Part shown: positions 36,445-42,354 of the stretch, in pieces
How the letters are laid out: each line of letters starts with the position of its first letter
Numbering within the stretch: position 1 is the stretch's first letter
Assembly: GCA_018400755.1 (NCBI GenBank)
Contig: JAGYLU010000002.1
Coordinates: 62,001 to 126,000, forward strand
Reading direction: 5' to 3'
Length of the DNA stretch: 64,000 bases
Source: Acholeplasmataceae bacterium
GTDB taxonomy: Bacteria > Bacillota_I > Bacilli_A > Acholeplasmatales > Acholeplasmataceae
Notes under the pieces: model-generated
The model's input: only the letters and a program-made list of their open reading frames with translations
What the model was told of the DNA's origin: nothing
Database searches by the model: none
Program-made: the position numbers and the translations under genes

Positions 36445-36473
36445 TTGACTTTTCATCATCGGTTTAATATAAT
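36445..36473 (+). promoter_or_regulatory. Promoter of the tandem peptide operon
   Basis: TTGACT (36445-36450) and TATAAT (36468-36473) are separated by exactly 17 bases. It is among the best promoter matches in the window. Transcription would start near 36480, giving a leader of about 45 bases. Confidence 0.8.
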
Positions 36474-36523
36474 CAAGGTGTAAGTTAAATAAATCAATCA
36501 AATAACCGATAAGGAGACATAAA

Positions 36524-36631
36524 ATGAAATTAAAAATTAACAATAATCATAAGCAAAACCCGGTGACCCTCAAGGCTCACATGCTCGAAGGATTCGGTCA
36601 GGATCGCTTTGAACTCCTGACATACCGCTGA
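36524..36631 (+). CDS. Tandem small peptide 1 (35 aa)
   Basis: AAGGAG at 36511-36516 lies 7 bases before ATG 36524, and the frame ends at TGA 36629-36631. The C-terminal 19 residues are KAHMLEGFGQDRFELLTYR, identical to peptide 2. The N-terminal half (MKLKINNNHK) is basic and polar and differs from peptides 2 and 3. There is no signal peptide, membrane segment or cysteine. A variable N-terminus with a fixed C-terminus resembles peptide precursors in which the C-terminal part is active, but no known family is recognised. Confidence 0.75.
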   Translation: MKLKINNNHKQNPVTLKAHMLEGFGQDRFELLTYR

Positions 36632-36654
36632 TTGACAAACTAAGGAGAATGAAC

Positions 36655-36762
36655 ATGAACCAGAAAATCAAAAAGAATGAACACATCGAACTGGTGAGTC
36701 CCAAGGCTCACATGCTTGAAGGATTCGGTCAGGATCGCTTTGAACTCCTGACATACCGCTGA
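36655..36762 (+). CDS. Tandem small peptide 2 (35 aa)
   Basis: The start is ATG 36655, with AAGGAG at 36642-36647 seven bases upstream. An in-frame ATG at 36649 is too close to the Shine-Dalgarno. The N-terminus is MNQKIKKNEHIE and the C-terminal core KAHMLEGFGQDRFELLTYR. The gene is offset exactly 131 bp from peptide 1. The core DNA of the two differs by a single synonymous base (CTC/CTT), so the duplication is recent or the DNA is constrained. Confidence 0.78.
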   Translation: MNQKIKKNEHIELVSPKAHMLEGFGQDRFELLTYR

Positions 36763-36785
36763 TTGACCAAATAAGGAGAATGAAC

Positions 36786-36893
36786 ATGAACCAGAAAATC
36801 AAAAAGAATGAACACATTCAAACGATGTGCCTCAAAGCTCACACCCTTGAAGGACTTGGTCAGGATCGCTATGAACTCCTGACATACCGCTGA
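36786..36893 (+). CDS. Tandem small peptide 3 (35 aa)
   Basis: This is the third unit, again offset by 131 bp, with AAGGAG 7 bases before ATG 36786. The N-terminus MNQKIKKNEHI is shared with peptide 2. The core is KAHTLEGLGQDRYELLTYR, with three conservative replacements relative to units 1 and 2 (M20T, F24L, F29Y), and there is a cysteine at position 15. The replacements preserve the reading frame and the ELLTYR end, which supports translation and selection as protein. Confidence 0.78.
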   Translation: MNQKIKKNEHIQTMCLKAHTLEGLGQDRYELLTYR

Positions 36894-36926
36894 TTGATAA
36901 GAATCACGAACAAAGGAGATGAACCC

Positions 36927-37040
36927 ATGAGAAAACAAACCAAAAGACAAACCAACACATTAAGACGCACGACGTGCGTTCACACCCTTGAACCACAGTG
37001 CTCGATGCTCTATCTGCAGTCACTCAATCAAACAGTATAA
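36927..37040 (+). CDS. Tandem small peptide 4, diverged (37 aa)
   Basis: AAAGGAG precedes ATG 36927 and TAA ends the frame at 37040. The N-terminus is strongly basic (MRKQTKRQTNTLRR). A segment CVHTLEPQC aligns with KAHTLEGLG of peptide 3, so His19, Leu21 and Glu22 are kept in all four, but the rest (MLYLQSLNQTV end) is different. Two cysteines, at 17 and 25, flank the conserved part. The lipoprotein gene begins 12 bases later, so the five genes form one operon. Function unknown. Confidence 0.68.
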   Translation: MRKQTKRQTNTLRRTTCVHTLEPQCSMLYLQSLNQTV

Positions 37041-37052
37041 AGGAGAACACTC

Positions 37053-37490
37053 ATGAGAACACATATGATCACCATCCTCATCATCCTTGTCTTCTTGCTT
37101 GTTGGTTGTGAAACCAACAGCAATCAGGAATCATTTGTCGACCATAGCGCCATCGTCAGTCTCGAAGACCGCTGTGACTACGAGAGACGGCAACTCTCAT
37201 TTGATGCCGATGGCGGATATGCCACCTTCGAATCATTCAATGGCACGATGACACTTTATGAAATCAATGCCAATGAGCCGATGTCACTCACCGTCAGCAG
37301 TCCTCGGGGACAAAGCAATTTCAAAGTGGTTCTCGTTGACCGTTATGATCGCATCGTCGTTGTTGATCAAAACAACGAGGTCACATTATCCGAAGGGACT
37401 TATCGCCTTCGGTTGGTCGGAGAGAATGCCACTGGATCGGTCTTTGTATCGATTGACTCCGACGCTTTCCAAAGCGTCACCCAAGCATGA
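37053..37490 (+). CDS. Small lipoprotein of the peptide operon
   Basis: The 145-residue product has a signal peptide with lipobox LLVGC (Cys19). The mature domain of about 125 residues is beta-rich and possibly an Ig- or PPC-like sandwich (MTLYEINANEPMSLTVSSP, FKVVLVDRYDRIVVVDQNN, TLSEGTYRLRLVGENATGS). AAGGAG supports the start. It shares the operon with the four small peptides and is followed by its own terminator. By context it could be a surface partner, receptor or protective protein for the peptides, which is inference. It has no recognised family. Confidence 0.8.
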   Translation: MRTHMITILIILVFLLVGCETNSNQESFVDHSAIVSLEDRCDYERRQLSFDADGGYATFESFNGTMTLYEINANEPMSLTVSSPRGQSNFKVVLVDRYDRIVVVDQNNEVTLSEGTYRLRLVGENATGSVFVSIDSDAFQSVTQA

Positions 37491-37514
37491 ACGGTCTTCG
37501 GACCGTTTTCTTTT
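37490..37514 (+). terminator. Terminator with UUCG tetraloop
   Basis: AACGGTC-TTCG-GACCGTT (37490-37507) with a C(UUCG)G loop, followed by TTCTTTT. It overlaps the lipoprotein stop codon and ends the peptide operon. Confidence 0.9.
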
Positions 37515-37563
37515 GATCTTCTTCAGCAATGGTCCTCTTTATGAGGCATTGTTGAAGCTCAAA

Positions 37564-37572
37564 TGGTATAAT
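37564..37572 (+). promoter_or_regulatory. Extended -10 promoter of DUF975 gene
   Basis: TGG-TATAAT, with no recognisable -35. GGAGGA lies before the start at 37625. Confidence 0.45.
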
Positions 37573-37624
37573 AAACATGAAAAAAACAAAAAAGACACCG
37601 ATGTGTCGTGATGGAGGAATAGTG

Positions 37625-38227
37625 ATGTCTGCAAAAGAATTACGCGTCCAGTCGTGGAATCGTCTCAAAGGGACTTACTGGATGGTCTTGGTTGTCACCT
37701 TGATTGTTGGGGCTGTCATGGGCTCAAGTGTGGCCGCTGTTGGTCTGATTCTCTCAGGTCCGGTTCTAGTCGGGCAGGCCAGTTACTTGCTTGACTTGTG
37801 GAGAACCGATACGAAAGGTGATCATTTTGAAATTTTGATCAATGGGTTCAAGGAAAATCTGGCAAACAACATCGTTGCCTTTATCCTTAGAACAGTGTTT
37901 GTCTTTCTTTGGACACTGTTGCTCATCATTCCCGGCATCATCAAGTCGCTTGCCTATAGCCAGACGTTCTACATTCTGGCTGATCATCCGGAACTCTCAG
38001 CAACCGAAGCCATTGATAAAAGCCAAGAACTGATGAGGGGACACAAAGGCCGGTTGTTCTGGTTGAACCTGTCATTCATCGGTTGGTATCTGCTCGGAGC
38101 GCTGGCATTGGGTGTCGGAACGATCTTTGTGATTCCATATCATCAGACAGCACTCGCCAATTTCTATCTCGAACTGACGGGAACCAAGACACCCAAAACG
38201 GTGTTGCTTGCTGATACTGAATTCTGA
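37625..38227 (+). CDS. DUF975 family membrane protein
   Basis: The 200-residue polytopic protein starts MSAKELRVQSWNRLKGTYW and has about five hydrophobic segments. It carries the DUF975-type stretches LLIIPGIIKSLAYSQTFYIL, SQELMRGHKGRLFWLNLSFI and IPYHQTALANFY. Its molecular role is not established in the family. GGAGGA before ATG 37625 sets the start; the frame is open further upstream. It has its own promoter and terminator, so it is adjacent to the peptide operon rather than part of it. Confidence 0.85.
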   Translation: MSAKELRVQSWNRLKGTYWMVLVVTLIVGAVMGSSVAAVGLILSGPVLVGQASYLLDLWRTDTKGDHFEILINGFKENLANNIVAFILRTVFVFLWTLLLIIPGIIKSLAYSQTFYILADHPELSATEAIDKSQELMRGHKGRLFWLNLSFIGWYLLGALALGVGTIFVIPYHQTALANFYLELTGTKTPKTVLLADTEF

Positions 38228-38245
38228 TCACATCCATGCGTTAAG

Positions 38246-38276
38246 AAGGGTTAGGCTGTGGCCTGACCCTTTTTTA
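38246..38276 (+). terminator. Intrinsic terminator of DUF975 gene
   Basis: AAGGGTTAGGC pairs with GCCTGACCCTT (one mismatch) and continues into a T-run. Confidence 0.85.
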
Positions 38277-38280
38277 ATGA

Positions 38281-38302
38281 AAAAGGACCAAATGGTCCTT
38301 TT
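38281..38302. terminator. Hairpin ending the minus-strand GH17-like operon
   Basis: AAAAGGACC (38281-38289) and GGTCCTTTT (38294-38302) form a 9-bp stem with an AAAT loop. It lies just after the stop of the minus-strand gene. The U-tract is inside the stem. Confidence 0.6.
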
Positions 38303-38310
38303 GTGAGTGT

Positions 38311-39216
38311 TCATTGATGATTTTTCTTGGCGTATGCCTTAGGTCGTCTCTCCACATCATAGAGTCCCCAGTGTTTTTCCGGTTCCTTGGGATCCATAGA
38401 GCCTTTCCATGGCTCATCAAAGGCCTCAAAGACGAACATGACGATCTGGTTTTGGTGACTGAAGTCGTCCATGGCCTCAAGATAAGTCAATTGATGGGTC
38501 TCATCGGTGATTGAAGCGTCCATTTTGTCATTGGCGCTTGTCGTCCACCCATACTCGGTCATGATGACTTGTTTGTCTGGAAAGCGTGTTTTGATGTCCA
38601 AATACTCATCCTTGGTTCTTTGGATGGCTTGATCAAAACTGACTTGATGCCATAAGGGATAGGAATGGATTGAAATGACATCCAGTGCGGGAGCGATCAC
38701 CTGCCCGGTGGTTCTAAATACATCCGCACCTTCGCAAAACGTCACCGGAAGGGTTGTTTTGGTTTTCAGATAGAGGGCATGGTCTCGGATGGTCTCAGGG
38801 GCCATCAGGTTGCCATGCCAGGGGGAAGTTGATTCGTTTCCGACGGAAAGTGCAAGCACGTGATCAGAGTATGCCTCAGCAAGGGCCAGAAGCGCATCAA
38901 GGGCTTCGATGTTCTTGATCCGGTTTTCTTTGATTTCGGCATCAGTCTTCAGTCCACCCCACGGGCATGCCGGATTAGAAATCTCACCACGGGGTTCGAC
39001 CCCAAGCATGACCTTCAGGTCAAGACCGTGGGTCTTGATGACCTCAAGGACTGAACGGGCGTGTTTTGAGATGTCATACATCCGGATGTAGTCATAGTGC
39101 TTGGAAAGAAGCAGAAGATCGTCTAAGACCTCCGCTTCATTTGGATACATCTTAGTGATCGGGCTTTGTCCGATGCGATAACCTGAATAACAGATGGCAC
39201 GTCCATAAGGAATCAT
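38311..39216 (-). CDS. GH17-like glycoside hydrolase
   Basis: The 301-residue TIM-barrel protein resembles glucan endo-1,3-beta-glucosidases. It has VLALSVGNES with the G-N-E acid/base, ALDVISIHSYPLWH, the nucleophile region QVIMTEYGWTTS, and the end KHWGLYDVERRPK. No signal peptide is present, so unless exported by another route it acts in the cytoplasm, on imported oligosaccharides or on endogenous glucan. AGGAGG before ATG 39216 sets the start. It is co-oriented with, and 11 bases after, the CPBP protease gene. Confidence 0.8.
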   Translation of the reverse strand: MIPYGRAICYSGYRIGQSPITKMYPNEAEVLDDLLLLSKHYDYIRMYDISKHARSVLEVIKTHGLDLKVMLGVEPRGEISNPACPWGGLKTDAEIKENRIKNIEALDALLALAEAYSDHVLALSVGNESTSPWHGNLMAPETIRDHALYLKTKTTLPVTFCEGADVFRTTGQVIAPALDVISIHSYPLWHQVSFDQAIQRTKDEYLDIKTRFPDKQVIMTEYGWTTSANDKMDASITDETHQLTYLEAMDDFSHQNQIVMFVFEAFDEPWKGSMDPKEPEKHWGLYDVERRPKAYAKKNHQ

Positions 39217-39227
39217 GATCAAGCCTC

Positions 39228-40367
39228 CTACAAGAGAAATAAGATGCCGAGAATGGCGATGGTGTTCGAAAGGATATGAACAGCAATCGGAGCCCAGATG
39301 TTCTTGTCATTCTTGATATAGATGATTCCAAAGACGAGACCTAAAATGACATAGGCAGAACCGTTGACGATCGCATGGAGAATGGAGTCCTCGCCCAAAA
39401 GATGAATACCGCCAAAGAGGACGGATGAGAAGACCAAGGCGATCTTCTCATTGCTTATGAGACCAAACAGACTCTTTCTGAAGATCAGTTCCTCGACAAT
39501 CGGTCCCATGATGATCGCGGAGATGATCATGAAGACAGCACCGTTTGACCGCAAGGATTCGATGACGGCGATTTGGTTGTAGCTGGTGGAGATACCAATC
39601 GCGAATAGGTCTGACAAGAGTGTTGAGAGGACATTCGAAATGAGATTGCCGGCAATCAGGTACAAGTAGCCGACAGCAACGATGGCGAACCACTTTGATT
39701 TGATCAGTTTGATCTCTAGCCAGTCTTCCATCAGATCGGTCTTCAAGATGACCCAAAGAATCGGAAGCATCGTCAAATAGACTACAAAACTCAATAAACT
39801 GGTCCCAAACGGTGTTGAGACAGCAACGGTGTTCTCATAGGTGACGAAGTCGATGGTGGCATCGAAACGGAACTCGGCATCAAGATCTCGATAGAACACG
39901 ATGGGATAGTCAAGATCCGGAAAATGAGTGATCTCACCCTTTAGAATCCGGTCTAGGATGACCGGGTCGACCATCGTCTGGTCTTCGGTCAAAAAGTGTT
40001 TTTCGATATCGGGATTGTCAAGATTATAGATCAGCACATGGACATCATCAATCATCACATGACCGATGTAATCGTCATAGGTTTCGACAAATGACGAGAG
40101 GTGTGATGTCTCAATCACAGCCATCCCTTGCAAGTCATAAGTGATCTTGTCAATCATCCGCGCTTCCGCGGTCTTGACTTCAGTAAATCCGGAGATTGAT
40201 GAGGTTGCGACATAAAGCACCGACATGATGACGAACATGAAAAAAAGGTATGTGACAAAAGCGGTCCGATACATTTTACGTCGTTCGGGATTGTTTCTTT
40301 GTTGCCGTTCCTGGATTTCTTCTTTGAACAAATCCTCAAATTCGATGATTCCACGGTTATTTTGCAT
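39228..40367 (-). CDS. CPBP family intramembrane glutamic protease
   Basis: The 379-residue product has an acidic, glutamine-rich cytoplasmic start (EFEDLFKEEIQERQQRN), a first membrane helix, an external domain of about 130 residues, then six or seven helices. The CPBP/Abi motifs are EELIFRKSLFG (EExxxR), FGGIHLLG (FxxxH) and HILSNTIAI (HxxxN). Family members process prenylated proteins, signal peptides or bacteriocin-like peptides; the substrate here is unknown. GGGTGA precedes ATG 40367, and TATAAT lies at 40386-40391 on the minus strand. Confidence 0.85.
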   Translation of the reverse strand: MQNNRGIIEFEDLFKEEIQERQQRNNPERRKMYRTAFVTYLFFMFVIMSVLYVATSSISGFTEVKTAEARMIDKITYDLQGMAVIETSHLSSFVETYDDYIGHVMIDDVHVLIYNLDNPDIEKHFLTEDQTMVDPVILDRILKGEITHFPDLDYPIVFYRDLDAEFRFDATIDFVTYENTVAVSTPFGTSLLSFVVYLTMLPILWVILKTDLMEDWLEIKLIKSKWFAIVAVGYLYLIAGNLISNVLSTLLSDLFAIGISTSYNQIAVIESLRSNGAVFMIISAIIMGPIVEELIFRKSLFGLISNEKIALVFSSVLFGGIHLLGEDSILHAIVNGSAYVILGLVFGIIYIKNDKNIWAPIAVHILSNTIAILGILFLL

Positions 40368-40464
40368 ATTGTTCACCCGTTGTCCATTATATCGTAAATC
40401 GGGTTGAATTGATACGAATAAGGTCAGAAATATGATAAGATGGAAGTAAGAACACGAGGGACAT

Positions 40465-41067
40465 ATGGTGATACCAATGACGCGTATTTTGATAGCGACC
40501 CACAACCGAAACAAGCTTAATGAGTTCCAACGAATCTTCAACAACGAGAATGTGACGCTGGTGACATTAGAAGATCTCCATGACCAGGCCGAGGTCATCG
40601 AAGACGGCTCGTCGTTTGTTGACAATGCCAAATTGAAAGCATCCTATTTCGCGATGAAGCATCAGATGCCAACGATTGCTGATGACTCAGGACTTGTCGT
40701 TGACGCTTTGGGTGGGTTTCCAGGCGTTCATTCCGCCAGATACAGCGGCAAGGGCGACGAAGCCAACAATTTGAAATTGCTTTCTGAATTGGAGGATATT
40801 GACAATCGTTCTGCCCATTTTGTGGCAGCCATCGTCTTTTGTCGTCCGAATGGCGAATGCCGGACCTATGAAGGCATGGTCAATGGCGAAATCACCAGAT
40901 CTCTTCGTGGAGATCAGGGATTTGGCTATGATCCCTTGTTCTATGTCCCTAAACTGAAGATGACGTTTGGCGAAGCCACTTCCGATCTTAAGGACCGGAT
41001 GTCTCATCGGGCGATCGCCTTGTCTAAACTGATGGAGGATCTTGATGCGCTTATTGATCACGAGTGA
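40465..41067 (+). CDS. rdgB: XTP/dITP diphosphatase (RdgB/HAM1)
   Basis: The enzyme removes non-canonical purine nucleotides from the pool. The protein starts MTRILIATHNRNKLNEFQ after a possible four-codon extension. It has ADDSGLVVDALGGFPGVHSARYSG and ending motifs GDQGFGYDPLFYVP and MSHRAIALSKL, all diagnostic. ATG 40465 has GAGGG nearby; ATG 40477 matches the usual family start. It overlaps the next gene by 23 bases. Confidence 0.95.
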   Translation: MVIPMTRILIATHNRNKLNEFQRIFNNENVTLVTLEDLHDQAEVIEDGSSFVDNAKLKASYFAMKHQMPTIADDSGLVVDALGGFPGVHSARYSGKGDEANNLKLLSELEDIDNRSAHFVAAIVFCRPNGECRTYEGMVNGEITRSLRGDQGFGYDPLFYVPKLKMTFGEATSDLKDRMSHRAIALSKLMEDLDALIDHE

Positions 41068-41494
41068 TATCCATGGGGACCGTGATGCGCTTGAAGCCGT
41101 GATCAAAAAACACCCAGACATCGACACACATCTGAACGCCGGTGATCTATCACTTGAGAAACAGGTGCTTGAACAGTATCATCTGATTGCGGTCAAGGGC
41201 AATAATGATTTCCTTTTGGACCTACCTTTGTTTCGAGTGCTTCAGTTTGAGACCCTGAGGGTCTTTTTGACCCATGGTCACTTGGAACATGTCAAGATGT
41301 CACTTGATCGATTGCGCTTGAAAGCCAGTATCCATCAGGCCAATCTTGTCATCTTTGGCCACACCCACAAACCATATCTGACACAAGAAAACGGCATCAT
41401 ATTTCTGAATCCAGGAGCGCTTGGTGACCATCGTCATAGTTATGCCGTCTATGATCACGGAGAGGTCACCTTCCACAATGTCTATGAACCATGA
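41045..41494 (+). CDS. YfcE/MJ0936-family phosphodiesterase
   Basis: The 149-residue calcineurin-like enzyme has the metal motifs LITSDIHGDRDALE, LNAGDLS, VKGNNDF, THGH and FGHTHKPYL. The YfcE/MJ0936 family hydrolyses phosphodiester bonds; the natural substrate is uncertain. It follows rdgB as in many Bacillota, overlapping its end with GGAGG in front of ATG 41045. Confidence 0.92.
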   Translation: MRLLITSDIHGDRDALEAVIKKHPDIDTHLNAGDLSLEKQVLEQYHLIAVKGNNDFLLDLPLFRVLQFETLRVFLTHGHLEHVKMSLDRLRLKASIHQANLVIFGHTHKPYLTQENGIIFLNPGALGDHRHSYAVYDHGEVTFHNVYEP

Positions 41495-42350
41495 GCAACT
41501 GATCATCGAACGAGCTGCCAAGGCCTTTGGTGTGAGCGAAGAACACATTATGATCATTGGTCGCCTGATGGGCGGCATGAGTCATCTGACCTACCATATC
41601 CGGATCAAGGAAGAGGATTTCACCTACCGAATCATCGGCGAGGGCGGGAATTTGTTCGTCGACCGGCGCATTGAATATGACAATCTTGTCAGGATTGAAC
41701 CCCTAGGCATCAACAACGAGACCATCTTTTTTGATACTCAGACCGGAGACAAGGCCGCACGGTTTGTCAAGGGCCACGTCCTGTCCGACATTGATTTTGA
41801 AGCACACCTTAACACTTTGGCAAAAACCCTTCACAAACTTCATGACCATGTCTTTGAGGACGCCCCTGATTATGGGCTGGTTGATCGGTTGAGTTTGTAT
41901 GAAAGTTACACACAAGGCAATCATCCAAAATACCTTGAACTGAAAAAACTATGGATCAAAAGATATCAGAAGAGTCATGCCAACAAACCCAAGGTGTTTT
42001 GTCACAACGATGCCCAACGATCAAATATCGTCATTGGAGACCAACTCTATCTTCTTGATTGGGAATATGCCGGAAACAACGAGTTCTATTATGACATTGC
42101 CAGTTTCGGAAATATCCGCTTTGAAGATGCCTTCTTGTTGCTAGAGGCCTATCTTGGCCGAAAAGCGACTTCGGCAGAACGTGATCATGTCCGTTTTTAT
42201 CGGATGTTTCAGGCTCTGCAGTGGCATCAGGTCGCTTCCTACAAAGCGCAGACTGATCTGGCCAAGATCGTCGGATTCGATTTCAATATGCTTGCCCATA
42301 AATATCTCGATCTTGCTGAGAGATTGTGGACTGAAATCAAAAAAAGGTGA
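41478..42350 (+). CDS. Choline-kinase-like phosphotransferase
   Basis: The roughly 290-residue protein is of the APH/choline kinase fold. It has LMGGMSHLTYHIRIKEEDFT in place of the glycine-rich loop, the catalytic loop VFCHNDAQRSNIVIGD, and the metal motif LYLLDWEYAGNNEFYYDIAS. It resembles LicA-type choline kinases, which phosphorylate choline or ethanolamine for decoration of surface glycolipids, but the substrate cannot be fixed. ATG 41478 and 41484 are both possible starts inside the end of the previous gene. Confidence 0.8.
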   Translation: MSMNHEQLIIERAAKAFGVSEEHIMIIGRLMGGMSHLTYHIRIKEEDFTYRIIGEGGNLFVDRRIEYDNLVRIEPLGINNETIFFDTQTGDKAARFVKGHVLSDIDFEAHLNTLAKTLHKLHDHVFEDAPDYGLVDRLSLYESYTQGNHPKYLELKKLWIKRYQKSHANKPKVFCHNDAQRSNIVIGDQLYLLDWEYAGNNEFYYDIASFGNIRFEDAFLLLEAYLGRKATSAERDHVRFYRMFQALQWHQVASYKAQTDLAKIVGFDFNMLAHKYLDLAERLWTEIKKR

Positions 42351-42354
42351 CGAG

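Noticed and set aside
36524-36927. CRISPR-like array in the 131-bp repeats
   Set aside because: Repeats are long, contain start, stop and ribosome sites, and have no short identical repeats with unique spacers; no cas genes are nearby.
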